Positions 7,717-16,654 of a stretch of 64,000 nucleotides of DNA are shown here, piece after piece. This DNA is from Sporosarcina luteola (lineage in GTDB: Bacteria; Bacillota; Bacilli; Bacillales_A; Planococcaceae). Location: assembly GCF_023715245.1 (NCBI RefSeq), contig NZ_JAMBNV010000005.1, forward strand, positions 62,001 through 126,000. The letters run 5' to 3'. The position numbers and the translations under genes were made by a program. The notes below the pieces were generated by a model that ran no database searches, was not told the DNA's origin, and saw only the letters and a program-made list of their open reading frames with translations. The number at the start of each line of letters is the position of its first letter. Position 1 is the stretch's first letter.

Positions 7717-9195
7717 TCACATATTCAAGTAGTCTGCGATCTTTTCAATATCCGGTCCAAAAACCCGGTCTTCATCAATTGGGGTTACGACATGCAGAAG
7801 ACCTTCCAACGCCTTCCGTGTTTTCGGCGCCATTTTTTCGACGCCTCGGAACGTGCAGCCGGTCATTGCGCATAATGCTTCGATAGCTAAAACATTTCTG
7901 GCATTCTTAATAATTTGCTGTGCATGCCTTGAGCCGATTGTCCCCATCGACACATGATCTTCTTGGTTGCCGGATGAAGGAATTGAGTCGACGGACGCTG
8001 GATGCGCCAACGTTTTGTTTTCCGACACAAGGCTTGCTGCCGAGTATTGCAATATCATAGCTCCCGATTGCAGCCCAGGCTGTGGACTAAGGAAAGGTGG
8101 CAGGCCTTCATTTAAATGCGGATTGACGAGTCGCTCAATGCGGCGCTCGGAAATATTTGCGAGCTCAGCCACACCGATTTTCAAGAAGTCCATCGCGAAT
8201 GCGATCGGTTGCCCATGGAAATTCCCTCCGGATACGACAACCTCACCTTCTTCAAAGATGAGCGGATTATCAGTTGCCGCATTCATTTCAATCTCCAGTT
8301 TTTCCTTCACATACGAAAGCACTTGCCAGCTCGCTCCATGGACTTGCGGAATACAACGGATTGAATAAGCGTCCTGAACACGCTTTTCCCCCTGCACCGT
8401 TGTCAATTGGCTATCATCTAGCCAATCCAACATTCTCGACGCGACATCCACTTGCTCTTTATAACCGCGCGCTTCATGAATGGCGGGATGGAAAGCATCA
8501 GTAATTCCATGCAACGCTTCCATTGTCATAGCGGCAATCCATTCGCTGCTGTACGCAAGTTTTTCCGCCTCCAGGTAATTGACTGCGCCTTGCGCGGTCA
8601 TAGCTTGCGTGCCGTTAATTAACGCAAGCCCCTCCTTTGCTTCAAGGACAATCGGCTCCATCCCGAATTCCCTCCACACTCGCTCAGCCGGAATATGCCC
8701 CCCATCACGCCAAACGAACCCTTCCCCTAACAGAACTAGTGCCAAATGGGATAGCGGCGCAAGGTCTCCTGACGCTCCGAGTGATCCTTGCTGCGGGATG
8801 ACCGGGTGAATTCCGTTATTCACCATGAAAGCAAACCGTTCCAGCACTTCAACCCGGATTCCTGAGAATCCTTTCATTAGCGCATTCAACCGCAGAACGA
8901 CCATGGCCCGTGAAACAGTTTCAGAAAAATGTTCACCGACGCCGCATGCATGTGAGCGGATCAAGTGCAGCTGCAAAGCCTTCGTATCCTTTTCGTCGAT
9001 TTTGACATCGCTGAATTTGCCGAAACCGGTATTGATGCCATACACAGTCTTGTCATTCTGAACAATCCTATCGACCGCTTCTCTGCTCTTTTGAACACGT
9101 TCCAATGCATTGGCATTTAACACTACCTTATTCCCTTTATATAAAATACCTTCCATTTGTTCGAGTGTAAGAGTAGATCCGGTTAATTCAATCAT
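7717..9195 (-). CDS. hutH: histidine ammonia-lyase
   Basis: Enzyme of 492 residues that deaminates L-histidine to urocanate, the first step of histidine use. The self-cyclising MIO triad Ala-Ser-Gly is at residues 141-143 within [26 protein letters not shown] and the later [12 protein letters not shown] motif are also typical. AAAGGATGG lies upstream of the ATG. No hutU, hutI or hutG is adjacent, so it stands as an orphan hut gene here, unlike the compact Bacillus subtilis hut operon. Length is slightly below the usual 500-510. Confidence 0.96.
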   Translation of the reverse strand: MIELTGSTLTLEQMEGILYKGNKVVLNANALERVQKSREAVDRIVQNDKTVYGINTGFGKFSDVKIDEKDTKALQLHLIRSHACGVGEHFSETVSRAMVVLRLNALMKGFSGIRVEVLERFAFMVNNGIHPVIPQQGSLGASGDLAPLSHLALVLLGEGFVWRDGGHIPAERVWREFGMEPIVLEAKEGLALINGTQAMTAQGAVNYLEAEKLAYSSEWIAAMTMEALHGITDAFHPAIHEARGYKEQVDVASRMLDWLDDSQLTTVQGEKRVQDAYSIRCIPQVHGASWQVLSYVKEKLEIEMNAATDNPLIFEEGEVVVSGGNFHGQPIAFAMDFLKIGVAELANISERRIERLVNPHLNEGLPPFLSPQPGLQSGAMILQYSAASLVSENKTLAHPASVDSIPSSGNQEDHVSMGTIGSRHAQQIIKNARNVLAIEALCAMTGCTFRGVEKMAPKTRKALEGLLHVVTPIDEDRVFGPDIEKIADYLNM

Positions 9196-9326
9196 TCAAA
9201 CCATCCTTTCGGCTAGAGAATATCATCTGTTACTGTCCATCGTACACGATGCCAAAAGGATTTTGGTGATTTTTACGAAGATTTGTTCTATAGTAATGTG
9301 ATGTTGTTTTAGTGTGCTGATGTAAT

Positions 9327-9358
9327 GAAAAATCCACGGATAACAATTATCCGTGGAT
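9327..9358 (-). terminator. terminator of the ECF sigma / DUF4179 operon
   Basis: A perfect 12-bp stem (9332-9343 with 9347-9358) and a 3-base loop just past the stop codon of the leftward gene, followed on the minus strand by a T5 run. Confidence 0.92.
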
Positions 9359-9363
9359 CCAAG

Positions 9364-10692
9364 CTACTTGATTTTGATTTTTACGTCGCCTTTAATGTAG
9401 GACGGATATGCGTGCAATGGAAATTTCAAAGGATTTTTAAATTCCACGTCCGGCAATTCCAGTCCAAAGTAATTGATATCGTCAGCACCGGGGTAAAAGG
9501 ATCCAGACTTCGGAGAAAGTGCTTTGCCTTCTACATCATAAAAAGTTGAAAACGGGTCATGATAGTACCCTTTTCCGCCTTTCAATTCAATTTCCAAATG
9601 CGAGCCAGTTATCTTTAAGTTGTTGAATCTTTCGTCCCTTGGCTGCTTTAAGATCTTTTGCGTCTCTGTGTCGATGATCAATTCGGCTTCGTCTTTATCC
9701 ATCGCCATCAGCTTGTTGAACTGGAGGTAAAGATGTTGCGTATCCCTGAAATAATTACTTTGCAGGAAGTAACTAATAACAGGGGAATCTTCACTCCAGC
9801 TTGCTGATGATCCGTTTTTAATGGCGCTCCATACCTCACCTTTTTCATCCACAATTTGCAAGTCTTCGAATCCGAAGATTTTTTTCGTATTTTCGGCGTC
9901 GTATTCTACCTCCACAGCTGTCTTTATTGGTCCAATTGTGATTGAGTGGATGTGGATTTTCTGTCCATCGACGACAACAGTTTTGTTAACTGCATATTGT
10001 TCTCTTTTCACGGGTTTCAATTCCACTTTAAAAGGGATTTGAATTGTCTCAATTACTTGACCATCTCTAATGTCATCAGCAAATCGATACTCCAAAATCA
10101 TTTCTTCTGTCGGCACTGGACCCTTAAATTTAATCTCTGTCGTATTGGTCGCTAATAAGTCATTTTTGGGGTTCCACGACGTACCAAAGGATTGATCATT
10201 TGGGATTTCCTTCCCGTCGGTATCGAGTATTCGATATCTATTTAAATATCGTTCAGGGTGCTTTTTATTATTCTCGATTTTTGAAAAGACGATCAAACTC
10301 GTTTCATCGGTAATAATGCCTTCGAGTGTGACTTTTACGCCTTCTGTTTCGCCTGTTGTCCCGATAATTTGGTAGTGCTCATTTTCAATTGCCATTTGAA
10401 TTCCTTTATTGTCTTGGATTAGCTCGACAATTCCTGAAAATCCTGGAATCGATGACACGGCATTTGCAAAGGCAGGAGATACTCGGATAGATGTGACAAA
10501 AACGAGCATAAGAATGGCAGCTACAGCTGTAGACCACAAGCCACGTTTTAAAAAGCCACGTTTTTTATTTTCACGATTTCTTTTAGCTGTTTCGAACCCG
10601 ATTTGTATAGCTTGGTCCAATCGTTCCGCAGGGACTTCCCTCTTCTCAATTTCCTCTTTCCACTTCTTCAATTTTCTTTCCTCTTCCGGCAA
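9364..10692 (-). CDS. DUF4179-type membrane protein, probable anti-sigma partner
   Basis: A 442-residue type-II membrane protein. An N-terminal cytoplasmic part (about 45 residues, with AERLDQAIQIGFETAK) precedes one transmembrane helix (GLWSTAVAAILMLVFV) and a large extracellular region that opens with SPAFANAVSSIPGFSGIVEL, the hallmark of DUF4179 proteins; a later beta-rich part resembles DUF5643. Such proteins are encoded after ECF sigma factors in Bacillales and are thought to restrain them. I choose the TTG at 10692 because GGAGGAGGG stands six bases before it; an in-frame ATG at 10713 would have that site inside the gene. It overlaps the sigma gene by 47 bp. Confidence 0.78.
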   Translation of the reverse strand: MPEEERKLKKWKEEIEKREVPAERLDQAIQIGFETAKRNRENKKRGFLKRGLWSTAVAAILMLVFVTSIRVSPAFANAVSSIPGFSGIVELIQDNKGIQMAIENEHYQIIGTTGETEGVKVTLEGIITDETSLIVFSKIENNKKHPERYLNRYRILDTDGKEIPNDQSFGTSWNPKNDLLATNTTEIKFKGPVPTEEMILEYRFADDIRDGQVIETIQIPFKVELKPVKREQYAVNKTVVVDGQKIHIHSITIGPIKTAVEVEYDAENTKKIFGFEDLQIVDEKGEVWSAIKNGSSASWSEDSPVISYFLQSNYFRDTQHLYLQFNKLMAMDKDEAELIIDTETQKILKQPRDERFNNLKITGSHLEIELKGGKGYYHDPFSTFYDVEGKALSPKSGSFYPGADDINYFGLELPDVEFKNPLKFPLHAYPSYIKGDVKIKIK

Positions 10693-11218
10693 GTTGACCC
10701 TCCTCCTTTCCATCGAAAAATGATCGTAATGATTTGACTGCTTTATATAACCTTGTTTTCACGGTTCCTTCAGGCGTAGATGTCATATCGGCAATGTCTT
10801 TGATTTTGATATCATGGAGATATTTGAGATGCACTAATTGCCGATCTTTTTCTGATAAATGACTAAGTGCCTCTTCCACTTCCATGTATGTGAAATCATC
10901 GCTAATCCCTTTTAATTCACCCATGCCTTCATCAAACACATAACGCTTCTTTTTTTGAAGGACGTCATTACAATGATTCATCATAATCCGGATCAGCCAT
11001 GTCTTTGCATATTCCGGCATGCGCAACGTTTTTATTTTCTCAAAGGCGCGCATTGTCACTTCCTGTACAGCGTCCAACGCGTCATCTTCGTTTTTCAAAT
11101 AGGCGAGTGCTGTTCTAAAAAGCGCTTCTTTATTCAAAGTGATTAACTGCAAAAACGCCTCATCATCTCCATGAATGGCCCTTTTTGCAATTTCTTGCTC
11201 AGTTTCTTGCTCAGCCAA
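10646..11218 (-). CDS. ECF (sigma-70 family) RNA polymerase sigma factor
   Basis: A 190-residue extracytoplasmic-function sigma factor. Region 2 spans about residues 25-95 (DALDAVQEVTMRAFEKI, then YAKTWLIRIMMNHCND), and region 4 about 115-170 (SEKDRQLVHLKYLHDIKIKD, then TPEGTVKTRLYKAVKSL). The next gene encodes its likely membrane anti-sigma partner. A typical ECF-type promoter lies just upstream, which suggests autoregulation. Bacillus counterparts of this pairing are little studied; the inducing signal cannot be inferred. Confidence 0.92.
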   Translation of the reverse strand: MAEQETEQEIAKRAIHGDDEAFLQLITLNKEALFRTALAYLKNEDDALDAVQEVTMRAFEKIKTLRMPEYAKTWLIRIMMNHCNDVLQKKKRYVFDEGMGELKGISDDFTYMEVEEALSHLSEKDRQLVHLKYLHDIKIKDIADMTSTPEGTVKTRLYKAVKSLRSFFDGKEEGQLAGRGKKIEEVERGN

Positions 11219-11244
11219 TTCCCCACCTCCAATTGCCCTCTATA

Positions 11245-11276
11245 CATTAGACCCCAATACACGAAAAAAGTTTTCA
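11245..11276 (-). promoter_or_regulatory. probable ECF autoregulatory promoter
   Basis: On the minus strand TGAAAAC and then CTTTT (-35 type) is followed, 17 bases after the AAAAC, by GTCTAA (-10 type). This resembles the GAAAC/CGTC pattern used by Bacillus ECF sigma factors. It sits about 27 bp before the sigma gene start. Confidence 0.55.
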
Positions 11277-11310
11277 TACCCAAGAGTCCAACCCATTTCT
11301 TTCATTGTTA

Positions 11311-11319
11311 CATAAGATA
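11311..11319 (+). promoter_or_regulatory. possible sigma-K -10 element
   Basis: CATAAGATA fits the mother-cell sigma-K -10 consensus CATANNNTA exactly. An AC at 11291 could serve as the short -35 element, though the gap (18) is one or two bases long. A start about seven bases later would give a short leader before the AAGGGAG ribosome site of the Gly/Pro-rich gene. Confidence 0.35.
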
Positions 11320-11344
11320 GGAGGAATCGCTTGAAGGGAGAGAC

Positions 11345-12031
11345 ATGATGACGAATACGAATAATTTCGGGGATGAACAATGGTATCCACAGTTGCCTGA
11401 AGGCTATACAGGGGGGGCTGATGGAATGCAAGGACAGGGGATGGGAGGATTTATGCCAGGCACCGGCATGCCGAACTACGGCATGGACTGGATGTCCGGC
11501 ATGGGCATGCAGAATTTCGACATGAATTATGGAGGTTCGGCAGCTCAGTTGCCATTCGGTTCTCCAGGATTTCCAGGCGGAGGGTTTCCTGGGCAAGGCA
11601 GACCTGGATTCCCAGGCGGAGGGTTTCCTCCGGGACAGGGCGGATTTCCTCCTGGTCAAGGTGGATTCCCGGGCGGAGGATTCCCGGGAGGAGGATTCCC
11701 AGGACAGGGCGGACCTGGATTTCCGGGTGGCGGATTTCCAGGGCAAGGCGGCCAAGGCGGCCAACAAGCGCCATCTTCCCCACCGCCGAACTACACACCG
11801 TCCTATCCAGGCGGTAATCAACCATCACTTTTCGCTGTCGACCCAGGCGCAATCAGAGGATGCTTGTTCAGGTATACGTTTGTTTGGACTTCCAGACGGA
11901 ACGGTTTCTGGTACTTCCCTACATTCGTCGGCCGTACGTCTGTCGCGGGATACCGCTGGAGACCAAGCCGGCGCAGATGGGAGTATTTCGGAATCGATTT
12001 GAATCGGATTGACCAGTTTACTTGTTTTTAA
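11345..12031 (+). CDS. Gly/Pro-rich collagen-like protein with conserved aromatic C-terminus
   Basis: A 228-residue protein. Residues 1-65 are rich in Gly, Met and Asn; residues 70-140 carry GFPGGGFPGQG-type repeats; residues about 165-228 form an aromatic, Arg-rich domain (GCLFRYTFVWTSRRNGFW, YFPTFVGRTSVAGYRW, then YFGIDLNRIDQFTCF) found at the end of several low-complexity Bacillales proteins. No signal peptide is seen. The repeat part and a possible sigma-K element suggest a spore coat or exosporium role, which is inference. AAGGGAG precedes two tandem ATG codons. The DNA of the repeat region is GC-rich. Confidence 0.75.
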   Translation: MMTNTNNFGDEQWYPQLPEGYTGGADGMQGQGMGGFMPGTGMPNYGMDWMSGMGMQNFDMNYGGSAAQLPFGSPGFPGGGFPGQGRPGFPGGGFPPGQGGFPPGQGGFPGGGFPGGGFPGQGGPGFPGGGFPGQGGQGGQQAPSSPPPNYTPSYPGGNQPSLFAVDPGAIRGCLFRYTFVWTSRRNGFWYFPTFVGRTSVAGYRWRPSRRRWEYFGIDLNRIDQFTCF

Positions 12032-12094
12032 AACAGGAAAGAAAAGACCGACTCTATTGAGCCGGTCTTAACAGAAATATTCATTTTCCAAACT

Positions 12095-12131
12095 AAACCT
12101 CCATCCAGTTCAATCTCGGATGGAGGTTTTT
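12095..12131. terminator. bidirectional terminator between convergent genes
   Basis: A perfect 12-bp stem (AAACCTCCATCC with GGATGGAGGTTT) and an 11-base loop, flanked by T on the right and by the A-rich complement on the left. A weaker hairpin (AAGACCG with CGGTCTT) lies just upstream at about 12043-12070. Confidence 0.88.
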
Positions 12132-12148
12132 CATGGAACATAAGTTGA

Positions 12149-13138
12149 TCATTCTCTTTTCACCTTCGATACTAAGTCCGAGGCTTCCGCCATACTAAGG
12201 CTCTCAAAGCCGTATTCATTCCTTAAATTTGATACTAGCTGGAGAATCTCAGTCAAAAACCGAATGTTTTCATCGATGTTTTTACCGAAATTATGAGGAT
12301 GCCACCAAAGGTGAAATACTTCACCTTTCTGAGCGGCATACGTTATGCCTTTTTTAATTCTTCGTAAACGCAAAGGCTCCAATATTCTCAACTTGGCAAT
12401 GTAAGGACGTAAAAATCGGCTAGAAGGCAAATTTACGACAGGTTTTGTCTCAACTTCCGAAATTCGATACGTATCATGTCCGCAAACATTCAAATAACTA
12501 TCCAATAATCTAAGCGCTCGTTTCATGATCCCTTCGCTATGGTAACGACTTGCCCTATAAGGCCAACCTAGTTCATTACCTCTATAGCATTGAATTCCAT
12601 ACTTTTTACAAACTTGTAAATAACTTTGATTCGTCTGGTTTCTAGGAAACACTATCGATTTAAAGACATGGCCGTTAGAGTTAGCTATTCGTAACGCAGC
12701 TTGTAAATCTGCTTCAAAGCTTTTTTCGTTTTGTCCTTCTTCTAAACAATAATAATGCGAAAATGTGTGGGTCGCAATTTCCTGATTCGGATAATTTTCA
12801 ATTTGCTTTATCAAAGATTTTGCATAATGAAACGGATCTATTAACTCATTTTCTCCAACAACATTTAGTTTTTTATATGGCGAAAAATTACTGTTTTCGT
12901 AGTTTGGCTGGAGCGATGGTAAACTATCCAACAGCTCTTTTTTATTTTCACAAAAGAGCATTCCAACGGTTGCCCAAGTAGCATGAATATCGAAGCGGTG
13001 AAATAATTCAAGCATTTGCGGTATTGCTTCTCGAACCCCAAGCAGGTTTTCTCGATACTGTTCTAATGAAATAACATCATGTACGCCCCAATTCAATTCA
13101 AAATCAAGCGAGATGATGATTGCGCCTTGTTTGCTCAT
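12149..13138 (-). CDS. polysaccharide deacetylase family protein
   Basis: A 329-residue NodB-type carbohydrate esterase. The first motif is IIISLDFELNWG (metal Asp), the second IATHTFSH (the His-x3-His metal ligands); IVFPRNQTNQSY and FHLWWHPHNFG follow. It would remove acetyl groups from a polysaccharide. No signal peptide is visible, so it may act on intracellular or lipid-linked intermediates. The ATG at 13138 starts the conserved region, but an AGGAG site lies 23 bases upstream, too far, so the true start is uncertain. Last gene of the capsule locus. Confidence 0.8.
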   Translation of the reverse strand: MSKQGAIIISLDFELNWGVHDVISLEQYRENLLGVREAIPQMLELFHRFDIHATWATVGMLFCENKKELLDSLPSLQPNYENSNFSPYKKLNVVGENELIDPFHYAKSLIKQIENYPNQEIATHTFSHYYCLEEGQNEKSFEADLQAALRIANSNGHVFKSIVFPRNQTNQSYLQVCKKYGIQCYRGNELGWPYRASRYHSEGIMKRALRLLDSYLNVCGHDTYRISEVETKPVVNLPSSRFLRPYIAKLRILEPLRLRRIKKGITYAAQKGEVFHLWWHPHNFGKNIDENIRFLTEILQLVSNLRNEYGFESLSMAEASDLVSKVKRE

Positions 13139-13187
13139 GCTTTTTTTTCTGAATATAAATTCTCCTAACCTATTGTAATGGTATATG

Positions 13188-14864
13188 TTATTCAAAATCC
13201 TTGCTGATTTCTTGTACAAAACCAAGGAATCTCCTTTTGAACACATATTTGCTTATCGTAAATCCTACACCTTCCAATTTGGCTCTTTTATATTTTGAAC
13301 GAGCTTCCACACTCACATACAACGTATTCACCGCGTTGTTTCTTTTTACAAATGAGCATATCTTCTCTATATTATCAATCGACCAATGCTGAATGAATGC
13401 AGATTTTTTATGAAGTTCTTCTGAATAGGATATGCTTTCGATACGCATGACTCTTTCATTCATCCAAAATATTGAATGAATCGACAAACAATCTACGGGG
13501 TAGTAGCCTGTGTAACCAGCAAATATCTTTTTACAAACTTCCTTCAAATAGCTATTGGCAATACTAGGACAAGTAACAGCATCTCCTATCGTCAATTCGA
13601 TAAAATCTCCGGAATCAAATAAACCTGGAATGTCTTTTTTCTCTATCTTATATACAATGTACTTCTTTCTTTCGTATAAATACTTTTTGACACGAGTCAA
13701 ATACGCGACTAATTCTTCCTTTATAGTTTTAGATTCTGTATTGAATACATTCCTACTAACATAAAGCAGCTTCCCAATTGTATTGCGGATAAACAGGACG
13801 AAGCTGTAATTTTTCTTCATTCGCTCAAGCAATGATTCTTTCAATGTGAAAAAGTGACGAACAGTCTTTCCAATCAACGAGTTAGATGAGAAAATCATTT
13901 TTCTTGTATAATCTTCACCTGTATTCAATTCGAATTTGGATGGTTCATACCCAATACTTAAATCAAATATTGTCACTGCATTTTTCATACATTGTAATGT
14001 CTTTTGCTTTTCAAGTATTATTCCAGGTCCGAATACGTGGAAATCATCATCATAACCCTTTACATACCCAACAAATCTTCCCCGGCAAAGGAAACCATAC
14101 TGAAAAGCGATCATCTTGTCGTTGATGTAAAGTCCATCAATTTCCGTTTGCATCGATCCATCCTGAATACCGGCAAGACCTCGAAAAAACTCTTTACCTT
14201 TGTCACTCGTAAATCCACTTGTAGACCTTCTTTTCTTCCACCTTTTTTCAAACAGGTGAAAGACTGAATCCATTTCTTCTGGGTTGCTTCGTAAAAACTT
14301 CACTGCTCCATTTTTTCGTAATCGCTTTTCCCTTTTGTCAATCCGATGGAGTCTTTTTCTTTTATCGCTATATTGTTCAAGCTCTATTTCTTGTAGATGA
14401 ATGTATGGGGTAATTACTCGATGGATTGAAAAAGCAGATTTCCTTTTCTGTACATAAGCTTCTAAACTATCAGATGTCTTGTCACTCTCAAGTAATCCAT
14501 GTAAGTAAAACACAACATTCTTTTGTACTTTTATCAATTCGTCAAATACGAATTCGATAACATCGTCTAACAAATGTTCGTATACAACGAAATTCATGTA
14601 ATTTGCAAGTCCGAAGGCTATAAAAGTATACGTATGACTAAACCATCTTGTTTTGTGGATAAAAGGGAAAAATCCAATCGGTTTTTCATCTAGGATTACG
14701 AGCATAATTTCTACATTGTATTCATCGCCAAAATGTTTCCACCATTCATAAACCCAAACAAATTCGACAAATGGGTTTGTATTTTGATTTTCCTCCAATA
14801 TGAGCGACCAATCATTCCGGTACTGTTCAAGTTGTTCCAGTGATGTAATCCGTGTGAGCTCCAT
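13188..14864 (-). CDS. BioF2/FemAB-like acyltransferase, paralogue 2
   Basis: A 558-residue soluble protein. Residues 1-340 form a BioF2-like GNAT domain (WVYEWWKHFGDEYNVEIML near the start; RKRLHRIDKREKRLRKNG and DLSIGYEPSKFELNTGEDY later), the type found in exopolysaccharide loci as acetyl- or aminoacyltransferases. A C-terminal part (about 400-558) looks like a second, degenerate GNAT fold (LYVSVEARSKYKRAKLEGVGF). It is a tandem duplicate of the next gene upstream; the first 50 residues are nearly identical. AAAGGGGGAAAG precedes the ATG. Likely modifies the capsule sugar; substrate unknown. Confidence 0.72.
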   Translation of the reverse strand: MELTRITSLEQLEQYRNDWSLILEENQNTNPFVEFVWVYEWWKHFGDEYNVEIMLVILDEKPIGFFPFIHKTRWFSHTYTFIAFGLANYMNFVVYEHLLDDVIEFVFDELIKVQKNVVFYLHGLLESDKTSDSLEAYVQKRKSAFSIHRVITPYIHLQEIELEQYSDKRKRLHRIDKREKRLRKNGAVKFLRSNPEEMDSVFHLFEKRWKKRRSTSGFTSDKGKEFFRGLAGIQDGSMQTEIDGLYINDKMIAFQYGFLCRGRFVGYVKGYDDDFHVFGPGIILEKQKTLQCMKNAVTIFDLSIGYEPSKFELNTGEDYTRKMIFSSNSLIGKTVRHFFTLKESLLERMKKNYSFVLFIRNTIGKLLYVSRNVFNTESKTIKEELVAYLTRVKKYLYERKKYIVYKIEKKDIPGLFDSGDFIELTIGDAVTCPSIANSYLKEVCKKIFAGYTGYYPVDCLSIHSIFWMNERVMRIESISYSEELHKKSAFIQHWSIDNIEKICSFVKRNNAVNTLYVSVEARSKYKRAKLEGVGFTISKYVFKRRFLGFVQEISKDFE

Positions 14865-14905
14865 ACTTTCCCCCTTTCAATAGTATGAATTGTCCTGCTA
14901 ATTTT

Positions 14906-16579
14906 TCATTCAATGATTTCATACTTTTCATTTCCAAAAAATGTTCGTTTGTAGATTTGTTTGCAATTGGAAAAACCTGCAGTTACGAGTACTCTAGCAT
15001 CATTTTCCGAATGATCTTTTACAGTTACAAACACTGTATTCGCTTTGTTGCTTTTCTTGACAAAGGAGCATGCAGCCTCCAAGTTCCCATCATGCCAATT
15101 CTTGAAATGAATGGCTTTTCTCCCGAGGCGTTCACTATAGGAAATAGGGCCAATTCGGAGTACCTTATCATTCATCCAAACTATATCTTCAAATGCTAGA
15201 TCTCCAGCCGGATAATACCCCTTATATCCTCGATACATCTTTTCGCAAATTTCCTCTAAATGTTGCTCGGAAATAGCTGGACTGCTCATCGCGTCGTTGA
15301 TCGTCAATTCGATAAAGTCATTAGCGTTTTCTCCTACAGGTACGTCTTTGTTCTCCATTCGATAAACAAAATAACGTTCTTTTTCATATAAGAATTTTTT
15401 TACGCGAATGAAAAACTCTTGTATTTCTCCTCTTGCACCTGCCGACTCTTTTTTGTTGAATAGGTTACGGAAAACAAATAGAATCTTACCGATTGTAATT
15501 CGGATAAACAGTACAAATTCATAGTTCTTCTTCAGTCGTTCGATCAATGATTCCTTCATTGATAATAAGGATCGTGTCATTTTTGCGGTCATTGCAGGAG
15601 ATGAAAAGATCATTTTTCTCGTGTAATCCACATTTGTATTCAATGCAAATTTGTATGGTTCATAGCCGATACTTAAATCAAATACCGTCATCATATCTTT
15701 TTTGCATTGCAATATTTTTTCCCTTTCGAGTACTCTTCCCGGGCCAAACGGTTCAAAGTTATCATCAAAACCTAAGACATACGAAAGCACTCTTCCCCGA
15801 CATTTGAATCCGTAATGGAAAGCAATCATTGTGTCATTAATGTAAAGTGCATCGAGTTCCGTTTGCATTGGGCCTTCTTGAATACCGACAAGACTTCGAT
15901 AAAATTCTTTATCTTTGTCATTCGTAAATCCGCTTGTGTCACGCTTTTTCTTCCATCGTTTGTCATGTAGTTGAAAGACCGTTTCCATTTCTTCTTGTGC
16001 GCTCCGCGAAAACTTTACTTCTCCATTCTCTCGTAACCGCTTTTCTCTTTTATTAAGCCGGTGAAGCTTCTTTCTCTTTTCCATGTATTCTTCAAGCTTT
16101 ATATCTTGTAAATTAATGAATGGGGTGATGACTCGGTGAAGTGAAAAAACTAAACTTCGTTGTTGTAAATAATCCTCAATAATACTTGGTGTTTGACTAC
16201 TTTCAAGTAATCCATATAAGTAGAACACAATATTTCTTTTCTCTTTGATCAGTTCATCAAATATAAATTCGATAACTTCCTGTAACAAATGATTGTATAC
16301 AACAAAATCCATATAATTTGCGTGACCGATGGCCATAAAAGAATACAGATGACCAAACCATCGTCTTTTGTGAATGAAGGGAACAAATCCTATAGGCCTA
16401 TCATCCTTTTTGACGAGCATGATCTGCATATCATATTCATCCCCAAAATGCTTCCACCATTCATAAACCCAGACAAATTCAATAAACGGATTTGTGTTCT
16501 GATTTTCTTCTAATATGAGCGACCAATCATCCCGGTATTGTTCAAGTTGAGCCAGAGTTGTAATCCGTGTGAGCTCCAT
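14906..16579 (-). CDS. BioF2/FemAB-like acyltransferase, paralogue 1
   Basis: A 557-residue homologue of the downstream gene, with the same layout: N-terminal BioF2-like GNAT domain (WVYEWWKHFGDEYDMQIML; DLSIGYEPYKFALNTNVDY) and a C-terminal GNAT-like extension (VFVTVKDHSENDARVLVTAGF). The two copies match closely at the N-terminus and more loosely after about residue 350, so this is an older tandem duplication with divergence at the C-terminal domain. GAGGAGGAG precedes the ATG. Placed between flippase and deacetylase genes, it probably modifies the exported polysaccharide or its repeat unit. Confidence 0.72.
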   Translation of the reverse strand: MELTRITTLAQLEQYRDDWSLILEENQNTNPFIEFVWVYEWWKHFGDEYDMQIMLVKKDDRPIGFVPFIHKRRWFGHLYSFMAIGHANYMDFVVYNHLLQEVIEFIFDELIKEKRNIVFYLYGLLESSQTPSIIEDYLQQRSLVFSLHRVITPFINLQDIKLEEYMEKRKKLHRLNKREKRLRENGEVKFSRSAQEEMETVFQLHDKRWKKKRDTSGFTNDKDKEFYRSLVGIQEGPMQTELDALYINDTMIAFHYGFKCRGRVLSYVLGFDDNFEPFGPGRVLEREKILQCKKDMMTVFDLSIGYEPYKFALNTNVDYTRKMIFSSPAMTAKMTRSLLSMKESLIERLKKNYEFVLFIRITIGKILFVFRNLFNKKESAGARGEIQEFFIRVKKFLYEKERYFVYRMENKDVPVGENANDFIELTINDAMSSPAISEQHLEEICEKMYRGYKGYYPAGDLAFEDIVWMNDKVLRIGPISYSERLGRKAIHFKNWHDGNLEAACSFVKKSNKANTVFVTVKDHSENDARVLVTAGFSNCKQIYKRTFFGNEKYEIIE

Positions 16580-16654
16580 AATCTCCTCCTCTAAATAGCA
16601 TGAGTCGTATCAAACTAATTTCTCATTCTATTTTTATACATTTTTTTACTAAAA

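Noticed and set aside
11240..11852. Long minus-strand frames opposite the Gly/Pro-rich gene.
   Set aside because: They are low-complexity complements of the GGN/CCN repeats, without ribosome sites.
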